From Gordius sp. MW1 (Eukaryota > Nematomorpha > Gordioida > Gordea > Gordiidae): 64,000 bases of DNA. Position 1 is the first letter of the stretch, and each line of letters starts with the position of its first letter. Position numbers and translations under genes: made by a program. The notes beneath the pieces are model-generated. The model ran no database searches, was not told the DNA's origin, and saw nothing but the letters and a program-made list of their open reading frames with translations. This document shows, in pieces, positions 33,660-45,344 of the stretch. The DNA lies in the NCBI GenBank assembly GCA_964036665.1, contig OZ038529.1:7796501-7860500 (forward strand), read 5' to 3'.

Positions 33660-35558
33660 AAAATTAATGCTATAGAAGAAAAACCTCAAAACATAGAAGA
33701 GGAATTGGTTGAAAAGTATACGAATGTGTTCAGTGATGGCACTGGGTGTATTAAAGATTATGAGGTGAATCTTTTTGTAAAGGAAGAAGCCAGAGCCATA
33801 GCAGTGCCTGCACGAAGGGTTCTTTTCCCTTTAAGGAATAAAGTTGAAGAGGAAATCAGAAGATTATTGGACGAAGAGATAATTGAACATGTTGATCCTG
33901 CAACAACACCAATAACATGGGCAACTCCTATTGTAAATGTATTAAAATCAAATAAGTCCATTAGAATCTGCGGAGATTTTAGAGTGACTATTAACCCCTT
34001 CCTAACTTTAAACAACCATCTACTTCCGACATTTGACGATTTGATTCTGAAGATCGCAGGAGGGCAAAAATTTACAGTAATTGATTTACGTGATGCCTAT
34101 CTTCAGATGAAGGTCGAAGAAAAGTCGCGACATTATCGCACTATTGCAACACATTTAGGTTATTATCGATATAAACGTCTTCCATTTGGACTTTCAATAG
34201 CGCCAAATTTATTCCAACGTTATATGGAAGAATTATTAGAGGGGATTCCCCATACTGGGGTACTTCTAGACGATATAATAGTTACAGGAGTAAATGAAAA
34301 GGATCACCTGAAAAATCTCAACGAGGTACTAAAAAGGGTACAGGACGCTGGTCTAAAAGCAAAGAAGGAAAAGGTTAAATTTTTCCAAAATTCCGTTAAA
34401 TATTTGGGACATGTGATCGATGCAACAGGGATCCACCCAACTCAAGAGCGAGTGGAAGCCATTGTTAATTTTCAACAATTACAAAACAAAAAAGAACTAC
34501 GTTCCTTTTTAGGACTAGTTAATTATCAGGAAAGGTTCATTCCAATGTTACACGAAAAATGCGCACCCTTGCATGCATTGACGGGCTCATCAATAGGTTG
34601 GAAATGGACGGCTAAAGAGCAGAAGATTTTTAACGATGTTAAACTGATGCTTTCAACGTCAAATACTTTGGTACCGTATTCAACCTCATTGCCGTTATAC
34701 CTAACGGTAGATGCTTCTGAAACTGGTGTAGGTGCTGTACTATCACACTTATATGCAGACGGGTCCGAAAGAGCTATTGCGTACGCGTCCAGGACGTTAA
34801 GCGAGTCCGAAAAACGATACTCTACAATTGATCGGGAAGCGCGAGCTATTGTGTTCGGTGTTCAGAAATTCGATCAATACGTACGGGGTCGAAAATTTGT
34901 ATTGATGACGGATCACAAACCTCTAGAGAGATTATTCGGGAATCATCGGGATTTACCGAAAGTGATCAATAATCGATTAATTCGATGGGCTTTATTTTTA
35001 AATGGATATCAATACGACATAAAATACCGATCAGGAAAAAACAATCAATGCGCTGATGCATTGTTAAGACTGCCAGATCCAAAATACCTTGAAACGGATC
35101 AGATCAATCACGTAGGATTACTTATGTTAGATGAATTAAAGTTAGATTATGAAATGCTAAAAACATCTATTAAACAAGATCCTTTTTGTCTTGAATTAAT
35201 TTCAGCGATTAACCGTGAATGGCGGTTTGATTTAAAAAAATGCCGTTTTGACATGAAAACGTACTACAATCGAAGGGAGGAACTGTCATTTAAAGATGGA
35301 TTATTATTGTGTGGAAATCGGTTAATAATACCGAGGAACCTACAAAATTTAGTTTTAAAAATATTACACCAAGGACACCCCGGTATTACAGGAATGCTTA
35401 ATTTAGCCCGATATTATGTTTGGTGGCCCGGAATGGACAAGAGTATTGATTTGTTTGTAAAGGAATGTGACGGTTGTAAGAAGGCCGACAAGCCGAACAA
35501 GAAGTTCCCTTATATTCTTGGTCCGTACCTGACCGTCCTTGGGATCGAGTTCATATAG
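33624..35558 (+). CDS. Reverse transcriptase-RNase H, Ty3/gypsy pol
   Basis: 644-codon open frame, the longest in the window. Protease tail at residues 1-12, RT about 90-270 (GDFR, VIDLRDAYLQM, LPFGLSIAP, VLLDDIIV at 213-220), RNase H about 355-480 (TVDAS, DREARA, MTDHKPL, ADALLRLP), then the integrase zinc-binding HHCC set (H582, H585, C615, C618). The RT active site reads LLDD where the family has Y-(L/I)-DD: the Tyr before the aspartates is Leu. The frame ends before the integrase core because of a shift near 35520. The ATG at 33624 is internal to the original polyprotein, not a natural start. Confidence 0.9.
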   Translation: MEAFHLQLPHLVKINAIEEKPQNIEEELVEKYTNVFSDGTGCIKDYEVNLFVKEEARAIAVPARRVLFPLRNKVEEEIRRLLDEEIIEHVDPATTPITWATPIVNVLKSNKSIRICGDFRVTINPFLTLNNHLLPTFDDLILKIAGGQKFTVIDLRDAYLQMKVEEKSRHYRTIATHLGYYRYKRLPFGLSIAPNLFQRYMEELLEGIPHTGVLLDDIIVTGVNEKDHLKNLNEVLKRVQDAGLKAKKEKVKFFQNSVKYLGHVIDATGIHPTQERVEAIVNFQQLQNKKELRSFLGLVNYQERFIPMLHEKCAPLHALTGSSIGWKWTAKEQKIFNDVKLMLSTSNTLVPYSTSLPLYLTVDASETGVGAVLSHLYADGSERAIAYASRTLSESEKRYSTIDREARAIVFGVQKFDQYVRGRKFVLMTDHKPLERLFGNHRDLPKVINNRLIRWALFLNGYQYDIKYRSGKNNQCADALLRLPDPKYLETDQINHVGLLMLDELKLDYEMLKTSIKQDPFCLELISAINREWRFDLKKCRFDMKTYYNRREELSFKDGLLLCGNRLIIPRNLQNLVLKILHQGHPGITGMLNLARYYVWWPGMDKSIDLFVKECDGCKKADKPNKKFPYILGPYLTVLGIEFI

Positions 35559-36412
35559 ATATTGCCGGACCTGTCGAAGGAAATTATTGGTTGGTTTTAA
35601 TTGATGCATTATCGAAATGGGTGGAGGTAGCCACACTATCGTCGATTAAAGGACCACAAATTGTGAGGCAGTTACGAAATTGGTTTTGCAGGTTCGGTAT
35701 TCCCTTGCAAATAGTATCGGACAATGGACCACAATTTGTCGGTGAAGAATTCACAAAATTTTGTAACAACAACAACATTAAGCACGTAAAATCCACTCCA
35801 TATCACCCCAAAACAAATGGATTAGCTGAGAGAATGATCCGAACGCTAAAATCAAGATACTGGGCAGCAAGAAAATCAGGGGGAGAGAAAGAATTATGCC
35901 TTCAACAAATAATTATGACATACAGGAATACATCTCAGGCAACCACGGGTAAAGCTCCGGCGGAATTGTTGTTGGGAAGAAGAGTAAGGACAGCGTTGGA
36001 CCTTATTCGACCAGATCCGAAAGAAAAGTGGAAGGAGAGATTAGCTAAACAAAAGAGCTATCATGACCGAAAAGCATGTTATAGGGAATTTAATCTTGGA
36101 GATCCAGTATGGATCCGGAATGAAATTAAAGCGGGTTGGTACCAAGGATTTATCATAGAACGTAAAGGTCCATATTCATATAATGTTCGCACTGATAAAG
36201 GAATTAAACGGAAACACGCGGATCAGTTAAAATTCAGGATGCAATCCCAGTTCGTCGAAACTAACCATACTAGTCTGGAACCGAATGTTGAAAAAGTTGC
36301 AAGTTCGAATACTAGTCTGGAAACGAATGTTGAAAAAGTTGCAAGTCCGATTCCGTTAAGGCGATCGACCAGAAAGCGAAATCCTCCGTTACGTTATCAT
36401 GAAGAGTTTTAG
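35520..36412 (+). pseudogene. Integrase core and C-terminus, Ty3/gypsy pol
   Basis: After the shift the text resumes DRVHIDIAGPVEG and runs to 36412. Catalytic D,D,E: Asp of HIDIAGP, SDNGPQF and the Glu of NGLAERMIRTL are all present. The C-terminus has an SH3-like part (GDPVWIRNE, YNVRTDKG) and two copies of TSLE(P/T)NVEKVAS before the LRRSTRKRNPP tail. It would cut and join element ends, but it is out of frame with its zinc domain. Confidence 0.9.
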
Positions 36413-36417
36413 CTTTT

Positions 36418-36432
36418 GAAAGTGGGAAGAAA
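36418..36432 (+). promoter_or_regulatory. Polypurine tract
   Basis: GAAAGTGGGAAGAAA directly before the 3' LTR, the plus-strand primer for this element class. Confidence 0.8.
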
Positions 36433-36567
36433 TGTAATGTTATACAATTTGTGTTTATACACGTTATTTATAATATCGTTTAGTTCTATATACCTGGAGT
36501 ATATAAATTATCATTACCAGATGTTATTTTAAAAATAATAAACTATTTGCATATTGAGTATATTACA
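36433..36567 (+). repeat. 3' LTR
   Basis: 135 bp, TGTAATG to ATTACA, intact. Unusually short for a Ty3/gypsy LTR. It still has AACTATTTGCATATT, the intact target of the MULE-like insertion in the 5' LTR. Confidence 0.93.
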
Positions 36568-37047
36568 GTACCCATAAAAGACTAATTTTGCAATCTTTAA
36601 ATGGTCTATTAATATTCCAAATTACACTAAGATAAATTATTGTTTTTTAAATCTTGACATTTGTCTACACATTGAAAAATGGCTAACACTAGCCCCTCTC
36701 CGACTAGCCCCGACTTCTATTTTTATAAACAATTAATAATTGAACATGTTATATTTAAAATAAAAATTAAATTATTAGACGGTTATATATAAAAAATATC
36801 CCTTTTTAAGACAGAACTTAAATTGGTCCAAAATATACAGCCAAAAAATTTTTATGTCTAAAATACAAAAATTTGTTAAGGCTACTAATAACCCCAAAAA
36901 ATCTCTTTTCCTCTATAAAAATTTTTTACTCCTACCCTATGAAAAAATACACATATGGTTTAAATTCTAATTATATATCATTATTATTTTAGAAAATAAT
37001 TACAAAGAAAATAGTAACCCCGAGCTACCACTAGCCCCGGTCTCCCC

Positions 37048-38040
37048 TACAATAGAAGAATTAATTAACTAGCATAAAAATTTTATTAATAAAATATGCC
37101 TTAACCTTCATCATATAGTAATTTTAATAGACTAAGTCACTTAACGTCAAGTTCTATGCATCTACTTTTTTAAATATCATTATTAAAAGATATAATTGCA
37201 GTCACGTTTAAACTATTTTACATTATAACCAAAGAAAATTATAGCAATTTTTATCCCTATATAACTTGGTTTTTTATCATATTGAATGTATTATGGAAAG
37301 AAATTACACGGTTCAACAATTGATATCGACCGACTAGCTGTTTGCAGATTTTGGTGGATTTTTCGCTGCGAACACGAATATAATTTTGATTTATTCCCTA
37401 TACGTCAAATTTTTAAAATAATTGTTGTCAAAGTTACTAAAAACAGCCATTTTGGCACTTTTCAAACCACAATAACTTGCAAATTAATTAAAATTGTAAT
37501 TTAATAAATTGTATTAATAAATAAGGGGGAGAGGAATCTATTAAATTTTTGTTAATTTAATAAAAGTCGAACAATTATAAATTGCAACATTATAAAAACA
37601 AACTTTTGTTTATACCGTATAAAACTTAAACATATATACAAATCTAATCGATTTTGTAACGGGTTTTTAGCGGGCCTTACGTATATCTAGGCCCGGCCCG
37701 AGCCCGTTAAGTTATATTACGGCCCATCAGGGCTCCGCCCGTTGTTGATAGCTGTGGAGGTCTCTCATGACATACGCAAGAGAGGGGGCTAAAATTTGAA
37801 ACTTCACCCTTTTCCCCCATCGGATTTTAGGGAAACTTGAATTTAGCGCAAAACAAAATTTAATTAAAAATCAGCAAAATATCCTTGTGAAATCAGCCAG
37901 GACACATATACATTTTAATAAAATAATTTGTGGTTTTTGTTAATCCTTACAAGTCAATTTTCACAAAAATGTTGCGAAATGAGCGTTTTGCTCCTTTCTG
38001 AATATTTTTACTCCGAAAAATCGATCAAAATTAAAAGTAG
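37048..38040. other. AT-rich spacer with a GGGCC-rich patch
   Basis: No gene. 37655-37745 (GGCCCGGCCCGAGCCCGTTA) is another copy of the GGGCC-rich hAT-like group, ends unclear. Confidence 0.4.
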
Positions 38041-38248
38041 AACTCGGGCCTTCGGCCCTTGTGGGAAGGGGGAGGGGGAAAGGGAAGGGGGAACGAAACT
38101 CATCTATACTCCGTATAAACGTAGCATATTTGCTATGCAATTTATGGGCGAGAAAGGTGGGAAGGGGCGAGAATGCCTATAGGGGGGTATTAAATGCAAA
38201 ATGATTAGTTAATTATTTATACAAATTTTCCATTTAATTAAAAAAAAT

Positions 38249-38350
38249 GCCCTCTCCGGGATTCGAACCCACATCATTAGGCATAAGCCTTTGTAGGGGC
38301 ACAGGGACCCATATCAGTAGAGAGAGGCACACGCCCTTGTAGGGGAGGGC
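38249..38350 (-). other. tRNA-like sequence
   Basis: Minus strand begins GCCCTCCCCTACAAGG and ends GGGTTCGAATCCCGGAGAGG plus GC, so the ends pair like an acceptor stem and the T-arm B box is intact. The middle is ~30 bases too long and has no clear anticodon arm; a tRNA-derived repeat, not a tRNA gene. Confidence 0.6.
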
Positions 38351-38517
38351 ATAGGGTAATTATCAATGTTAACCTATTCAAAAACGAAAAAAAATTTCGA
38401 TTCATAATTTGGCCAACGGTCATTTATTTCATTGGTCAGTAGCCAGCGGACGGCCAAAAAGTCATATTATCAATGTTATTACCAAGGACAAAATATTAAT
38501 TTAATTAAAAAAAAAAT

Positions 38518-38593
38518 TTTTTGTCCTCTCTGGGATTCGAACTTTTTGCCTCCTGTTACAAGCCGTTCGCTATAACCACTCACCCCCTGCTGG
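38518..38593 (-). other. tRNA-Thr-like sequence
   Basis: Minus strand has GGTGAGTGGTTATAGCG (A-box region), GGCTTGTAACAGGAGG (TGT anticodon position) and AGTTCGAATCCCAGAGAGG. Diverged; one of the family with 41748-41829 and 46692-46762. Confidence 0.5.
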
Positions 38594-38879
38594 TATTAAA
38601 AAAATCTGTGTAACTTTTATTTATAATGAAAATAATTTTTTGAATGGTAGAAGTTTTTATGCTATTTATATAGATAATGAAATAATAAAGTTGTGTTTTA
38701 TGTTTATTATATAATAAAATGAAACAATAATAATAATCAATATATTATAGATAATTTAACAAATATAAATTATAATGAAAAAATGGGGGGGGGCCGAAAA
38801 AAATTATAAAATATTTGGGGGGGGGCGCGTGTATAAAAAGGTTAAGAGCCACTGATTTAAAACACTTCAGCAATAGGAA

Positions 38880-39865
38880 TACGATCCGATCCGATCCGAA
38901 ATTTTCAAATTAAAATTTTACGAACAGAACTTTTTATTGATGATTAAGTTCAAAATACATTAAAATAAGGTATAGCAATTTTAATAGACCTGAAATAAAT
39001 ATAAATTTTATTTGACTAATTCCATATTATCATATAAAAATAATAAAGAATCTAATTTTCTGGTTTAATTAGCGTTCTTCTTTCTTCTAATGTTCTTCCA
39101 GCCACCGAGAAATTTCTTTCCGAAGTGGTAGAGGTAGCAGGTATAGCTAATACTTTATTTGCCAGCTTATAAAGCCTTGGCAGGACTGTTTGATATGAAC
39201 CCCACCATTTCAGCAAATCTTTTTTTGAATCATATTTGCAATCTTCTTTTTTTAACGAAAATAAATTGTGATTTCATCGGGGGCTTTATCCCAATTCCAA
39301 CACCCCCCCCCCCCAATTATTTTTTCCCCTCAAGTCGGCGGGACTCACACCAGACAATACCACTGCTGCACCATGGAGATTGCTTCTAAGAAAGAAGGCA
39401 AGGCAAGTTACATCATTCATGATTACCCGAAATCAAGAGGGGAAGGAGCTACGCGTGTGCTTTAAGGAAAGGGGAGAGTGATTAATGATTTTCGGAGTTG
39501 AGTTGAAATGAAATAGAAAGAGATGCGTGTCTACTACGTCTAGCTAGAAAAAAACGCTAGGGAAATACCGATACATATATTAGGGTAAGTAAGGGGTGAG
39601 GAGGTGGTATTGGGCATCAAAAATGGTATAGTAAAAAAAGAATGCAAAAATAATTATGAAAAGGTATTCTAAAAATGATTAATTTGATTATTATTGTTTA
39701 TTTTAAATTTGAAAATCCGATCCGATCCGACTAAAATAAAATGTTGATCCGATCCGATCCGATCCGACTTCCAAAATTAAATAGAGATCCGATCCGTCCG
39801 AATCCGAGTTCGGACGGATCGGATTAGATCGGATGTCGGATCGGATTGATCCGTGCACACCTCTA
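38880..39865 (-). mobile_element. hAT element remnant, right end at 39865
   Basis: Right end TAGAGGTGTGCACGG when read inwards on the minus strand, with GATCCGATCCGATCC subterminal repeats; similar subterminal repeats at 38881 suggest the other side, but the matching terminus and target duplication are not found. An unrelated hAT-type end (CAGTGGCTCTTAACC inverted) abuts at 38842-38856. Confidence 0.55.
39052..39219 (-). pseudogene. hAT transposase C-terminal dimerisation relic
   Basis: Minus strand reads DLLKWWGSYQTVLPRLYKLA, then AIPATSTTSERNFSVAGRTL and IKPEN before a TAG. WW..YP.L..LA..(I)PATS..SER.FS.AG is the hallmark of the hAT C-terminal domain, used for dimerisation. Rest of the transposase absent. 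It lies between two blocks of GATCC/GGATC repeats (38880-38900, 39715-39850) that end in ACACCTCTA at 39865, the inverted TAGAGGTGTGCACGGAT hAT terminus. Too short for usual ORF cut-offs. Confidence 0.8.
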
Positions 39866-39963
39866 GTATGTATAGTGTAAAATTTTAGGATTGAATTTGA
39901 CGATTTTGAATCGATTGCCTTATTGTTTATACTTTCTCTTGCCAATTTAGTGGCAATATTATC

Positions 39964-40380
39964 AGTGGCGTAAATGAGAGAGGGGGGGGGGGAACGGAAA
40001 ATTCTCCCGCTCCCGGTTTTTTGATTAATAACTAAAGGGTGTTATTTAAATGCATAGTGAAAAATTCCATAATGCTCAGTTGTTTGTGCTCAGTTTTTAA
40101 TTCAACTTGCTCAGATTTTTAATTAAAAATGTTCAGTTTTTTTTATGCTCAGATTTTAATTAAAAAGTGCTCAGTTTTTTTGTAAACAAATGTTCAGTAA
40201 TTTTTCAAAAAATGTTCAGTTTTTTTTTCAAAAAAATTTCGTTTTTTTTCAAAATATGCTCAGTTGTTATTAAAATCACTAAATCTAACCCTAACCCTTG
40301 CCTATATTACATTTTGCCTATATTACATTTTGCACAGAAGTGTTATTGAGCTGTGGAAACGCTAGAGAGCTTTAATAATA
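39964..40380. repeat. Repeat with TGCTCAG tracts and CCCTAA core
   Basis: TGCTCAGTTTTT-type phrases repeat about eight times (40072-40265) and lead into AATCTAACCCTAACCCTTGC (40285). Starts after GTGGCGTAAATGAGAG, a MITE start seen at 7160. No gene. Confidence 0.45.
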
Positions 40381-40637
40381 GTTATAAATTATTCATTTAA
40401 ATCGCCTATTTATAAAAATTATTTTTATCTGTGGAAACCTTAGAGAGCTTTTATAATCGTTGTAAGTTATTACTCTATTTGTATAATAAAAATGTCTATA
40501 TTAAGTACGTAAATCAAAGTATATTAAAAACAAACAAAATGATGCCTTTAATAATCATTTATTAAAATAATATATATAAAAACCTAATAAAATGTTATAG
40601 CTGCTATATATAAGTGATATAACCAAAAATATTTTGA

Positions 40638-40716
40638 GGTGTAATAGCTCAGTGGATTGAACGTCTGACTAGCAGCTTCAATAGCTCGTACTTCGCAGGT
40701 TCGACACCCGCACCTA
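40638..40716 (+). tRNA. tRNA-like sequence, probable pseudogene or SINE
   Basis: AGGTGTAATAGCTCAGTGGA opens with an acceptor 5' strand and a clear A box; GGTTCGACACC is a B box; CGCACCT closes the acceptor stem (6 of 7 pairs). The anticodon arm does not fold properly and the length between boxes is long, so a functional tRNA is unlikely. Confidence 0.4.
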
Positions 40717-41747
40717 TCTCGTTTTAATTAAAAATTAAAACCACTTTGCATAAAAAAACTTGGCAAGTATAATTAATCTCTGAGCAAATAAATAAAAATC
40801 TGAACATTTAATAAAAAACTTAACATTTAATTCAAAACTTGGCAAATTGAATAAAAAACTTGGAAAATGGCAATAAAAACTTTGCACTTTGAATAAAAAA
40901 CTATGCAAAATAATTTGTTCTCATAACTAAATTAAATGGGTTAAAATATTATAGTTTAGTTACATCAAAGACTTTAAGACACTTATAAAAACCGAGAAAC
41001 ATAATATATACATCTAATTTAATTTGATTTAAATTTTGACAAAATGCGTTGTAAAAATAAATATTTTTTTGCCAGATTTCCCCTCCCCCCCACACGTGAA
41101 AATCCTGGCTACGCGCCTGAATATTATATATATACGATAAATAATGTGAGGTAATCTATTATTTTGGCTAAAAACACTTGATGGAGAAAGAAATCTATTA
41201 TTGGGGCGTAGGAGGCACAAGTTTTATTTTTTTCTTTTACGAGCCTAGCAAGAGTACGCGAAGATGGTGCGCCTCTTGGCCCGTGACATCTATTAAAGTC
41301 TTTGATTTTTGAAAGATCTGCTTTGAAATTTCATATACATATCAAAAGGTAATCAAAACTCGGGCCTTCGGCCCTCGTGGGAAGGGGAGTAGGGGAAGGG
41401 GAAGGGGAGTAGGGGAAGGGGAGTAGGGGAAGGGAAGGTGGGGCGACTCATCTATACTCCGTATAAACGTAGCATATTTGCTATGCAATTTATGGGCGAG
41501 AAAGGTGGGAAGGGGCGAGAATGCCTAAAGGGGGTATTAAATGCAAAATAATTAGTTATAGACCCTTGTAGGGGAGGGCATAGGGTAATTATCACTGTTA
41601 ACCAATTCAAAAACGAAAAAAAAATTCGATTTATTTGACCAATGGTCATTTTTTCCATTGGTCAGTAGCCTGCGGACGATCAAAAAGACATATTATCAAT
41701 GATATTAACAAGAACAAAATATTAATTTAAAAAAAAATAAAACTTTT

Positions 41748-41829
41748 GCCCTCTCCCGAGCTTGAACCCGGGATATCCAGGTCACCCTGTTTACAAGCCG
41801 TGCGCTATAACCCGGCACACCATGCCGGC
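41748..41829 (-). other. tRNA-Thr-like sequence, left inner arm
   Basis: Minus strand GCCGGCATGGTGTGCCGGGTT, then ATAGCGCACGGCTTGTAAAC with anticodon TGT position, then CCCGGGTTCAAGCTCGGGAG. Good A and B box spacing. Mirror copy at 46692-46762. Confidence 0.55.
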
Positions 41830-42539
41830 ATTAAAATAGGAGAAGTTATTATGTTATTTATATAGATAATGAAATAATAAAGTTCTGTTTTATGTTTAGA
41901 AAATCAATATATTTCATCGGTCAGTTTCCAGCGGACGGTCAAAAAGTCAAATTATCAATGGTATTAACAAGAACATAATATTAATTTAATTTTAAAGAAA
42001 AAAAAGTATAATAAATTTTTTTTTAGTTTTAAAAAGGGGCTAAATTCTGAAACTACCCGTTCGATTCGCTCGAAACTTTACCCGTAGGAGCCCAGGGCGG
42101 CCAGGGGTAAAATAGCCTTTTCAGATTCCTAAAATACCTTTTCGTTTTAAAAATATCGGACATTTCCCGGCCACACGTGCGGTGTAATATCTATAACACG
42201 TAGAAAATTTTACTAATTATATAAACCTACGCGCGCCATCTAATAAAGTACAATTCGTGTTTTAATAGTTTAATAGTAGATTGAATTTAATTAAAAAGAA
42301 CGGGCTAGGATTATACCTTTGAAGGAGGTTTCGAATTTTGTGTTAGTTTCTATCAATATATTGTATCGTAAATTAGAATCTAATACTTATATTTTTTTAA
42401 CTATTACTTTTTAGGTTTTCTATGAAATCACAATCTAATTAAATGAAATATATTAAAACCCAATAAAAAAATATATATGCATTTATAAGGTTAAAAATAT
42501 ATATTACATAGTTGGCTGTCTGTTAGACCATCTATAATA

Positions 42540-43340
42540 AATTTTTAGGTTATATATAAAATTTGGTCAATGGTCATTTTTTTTCATTGGTCAGTACCAA
42601 CAGATACTCTATAAGTCAATGATAGCCAAAAAAACGGAAAAAAATTTTTGATGCTCACTTTGGCCAATGGTCATTTTTTTTATTGGTCAGCAGCCAGCGG
42701 ACGGCCAAAAAGTCATATTATCAATGGTATTAACAGGAACAATCATAAGAGGAAAAAAAACGGAAAAAAAATTTCGATTCACAATTTGGCCAATGGTCAT
42801 TTTTTTCCATTGGTCAGCAGCCAGGACACGGTAAAAGTGGATATAAATTCATAAGAGTCAAAAAAAAACGAAAAAAAAATTTTCGAATCACATTTTGGCC
42901 AATGGTCATTTTTTTCCATTGGTCAGCAGTCAGGACACGGTAAAAGTAGATATAAATTCATAATAGTCAAAAAAAACCAAAAAAAATTTTCGAATCACAT
43001 TTTGGCCAATGGTCATTTTTTTCCATTGGTCAGCAGCCAGGACACGGTAAATGTGGATATAAATTCATAATAGTCAAATAAAAACGAAAAAAAAATTTTC
43101 GAATCACATTTTGGCCAATGGTCATTTTTATCCATTGGTCAGCAGCCAACGGACGGCCAAAAAGTCACAATAGCAATGGTAGTAACAGGAACAATCATAA
43201 TAGTAAAAAAAAACGAAAAGAATAATTTCGATACACATTTTGGCCAATGGTCATTTTTTTCCATTGGTCAGCAGCCAGCGGACGGCCAAAAAGTCTTATT
43301 ATCAATGGTAGTAACAAGAACAATCATAAGAGTCAAAAAA
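42540..43340 (+). repeat. CCAATGG-hairpin minisatellite, left arm
   Basis: Units of about 120-130 bp: TTTTGGCCAATGGTCATTTT, TTTCCATTGGTCAGCAGCCA, GGACACGGTAAAAGTGGATA, AAACGAAAAAAAATTTTCGA. In each unit CCAATGG and CCATTGG form a 7-bp stem around an A/T loop. About six units, two subtypes (GGACACGG and GGACGGCC). Confidence 0.8.
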
Positions 43341-44060
43341 AACTCCGGGATTCGAACCCACAAACTAGTTAAATTAATTAAAATTAAAAGTAAACAGCGT
43401 GAGAAGACATTCGATGCGTGACAAGACATTCGGTGCAAGACACCGAAGAGCGTGACAATATATAGATAATGAAACATAGACCCTTGTAGGGGAGGGCATA
43501 GGGTAATTATCAATGTTAACCAATTCAAAAACGAAAAAAAAATCTCGATTTATACTTTGGCCAATGGTCATTTTTTTATTGGTCAGTAGCCAGCAGACGG
43601 CCAAAAGGTCACATTATCAATGGTATTAACAAGAACAATATATTAATTTAATTTAAAAAATAAATAAAAATTTTGCCCTCTCCGGGATTCGAACCCACAT
43701 TAGTAAAGGCATAGGGTTTGGTAAGGGGCACAGGGACCCATATCAGTAAAGGCATAGGCTTTGGTAAGGGGCACAGGGACCCATATCAGTAGAGGCGTAG
43801 GCCCTTGTAGGAAAGGGCATAGGGTAATTATCAATGTTAACCTATTCAAAGGCGAAAAAATACCATAAATTGCATTTTCGCTTTATTTGGCCAATGGTTA
43901 TTTTTTTCATTGGTCAGTAGCCAGCGGATGGTCAAAAATTCATATTATCAATGGTATTAACAAGAACAAAATATTAATTTAATTTAAAAAAAATTTAAAA
44001 AAAAATTCGTCCTCTCCCTGGCTTGAACCGGGATATCCAGGTCACAAAGCTGGCGCCAAT
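43341..44060. repeat. tRNA-like and CCATTGG units, centre-left
   Basis: Diverged copies of GCCCTCTCCGGGATTCGAAC (43343, 43675-43818) and of the CCATTGG hairpin (43560, 43890), ending with a tRNA-like stub at 44006-44060 (GGCTTGAACCGGGATATCC). Confidence 0.6.
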
Positions 44061-44061
44061 A

Positions 44062-45080
44062 ACTTGGTGGACGACGGACGACGGACGACGGACAACCAAA
44101 AACGAGCCCATAAATTGCATAGCAATTAACAATTAACAATAATTAATGCGAGCTGAAGGGAAAAGGATGAGCAATTGAGATTGAAATAACATCTACCAAC
44201 GCGCGTATATATAAAAATCTTTTGGTTAATTTATGTGTAGTAAATAGGGTAATTAGCTTGGTAAATATCGCAGGGGGACAAGGTACCACACTCCTTTATT
44301 AGTTTCTGCCAATATTGAAAATTAAATAACTCCATAAATTTATTTAGCGCGAGGCTTTTAGAATCATTTTCAGATAAATAATGGTAAGTGATACATTCAT
44401 TTTAAAGGGGGTCAATAATTAATTTTTAAATTTTATTTTATTTTTCCCCCTATGAAACCAATAAATATTTAATTTTTGTTTTTAAAACAAAGTTTAGGCA
44501 ATTTTTTTAGGGGAGAAAAAAGTTGAGAGGTAGGAACGAGGATCAAATTAATTTTGATAGAAAGAAGAGAGGTAGGCTATGTTTTTAAAGAGAGATCTGC
44601 ACAGCCCCGCCCGCCGATGGGCCTTAAAGCCGGCCTTAGCCTTGCGAGCTTGAGGCGGGCAGAAATATAAAAGCTCGCTATCTGCCCGTTACAAAATCCT
44701 TTAAATATTCGTGCATTATAAGTAAATTATAAACAATGGTGTGTTCATATAATGTTTTATTAATTTATGTATTTAATGATTATTAATTGCTATGCAATTT
44801 ATGGGCTCGTTTTTTGGTGTCCGTTGTCCGTTGTCCCTTGTCCGTTGTCCGTCTACCCTCCCTATCTATTTGCATTGGGTATATTAGGTTATCGATTTTT
44901 TAAATTAATGCATGAGAAAGAGGTGCCCCACCCCTCATCTCTATCTCATGCATAAGAGGTGCCCCACCCCTCATCTCTATCTCCCTCGGTGTGTTATATA
45001 TAAGATTTGTTAAATTATTAATTGCTATGCAATTTATGGGATCGTTTTTTGGTGTCCGTCCGTCGTCCGTCGTCCGTTAC
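44062..45080. repeat. Inverted repeats with GGACGAC tracts and AATTGC hairpin
   Basis: GGACGACGGACGACGG..CAAAAACGAGCCCATAAATTGCATAGCAATT at 44067-44127 is inverted at 44778-44852 and again at 45010-45085. The latter two are part of a ~230-bp tandem duplication that includes CACCCCTCATCTCTATC. A GGGCC-type patch is at 44590-44700. Confidence 0.6.
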
Positions 45081-45344
45081 CCTCCCTATCTATTTGCATT
45101 GGGTATATTAGGTTATCGCTTTTTTAAATTAATGCATGAGAAAGAGTTGCCCCACCCCTCATCTCTATCAAGAGGTGCCCCACCCCTCATCTCTATCTCC
45201 CTCGCTTTCGGGCGGGGACGGGTTTGAATTGCTACGTTAAATTAATGCATAAGTATATCTATATTTAAATTTTGGTAATTGCTATGCAATTTAACTAGTT
45301 TTGGGGTTAGAATCCCGGAGTTTTTTTCGACTCTTGTGATTGTT

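Larger units (their letters stand above)
30650..36567 (+). mobile_element. Ty3/gypsy LTR retrotransposon, broken
   Basis: Exact 5-bp duplication GTACC on both sides (30645-30649, 36568-36572). 135-bp LTRs beginning TGTAATG and ending ATTACA differ at 3 sites. Order gag (CCHC), protease, RT-RNase H, integrase on the plus strand. gag, protease and integrase frames are each broken. The 5' LTR is split by a 1721-bp element. Coding similarity is to the K02A2.6-like Ty3/gypsy group. No chromodomain, no env-like frame. Confidence 0.95.
30267..37047. mobile_element. Pogo-family MITE split by a Ty3/gypsy element
   Basis: Flanked by TA (30265-30266, 37048-37049). Ends GGGGAGACCGGGGACTA and TAGCCCCGGTCTCCCC match the pogo-type element at 21369. 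Without the insertion at 30650-36572 it is about 860 bp and has no open frame. The TAGCCCC text repeated near 36690-36710 and 37018 is also found inside the other copy. Confidence 0.8.

Noticed and set aside
37286..37504. 72-codon ORF with several Cys and Trp
   Set aside because: No domain recognised and no splice or neighbour support.
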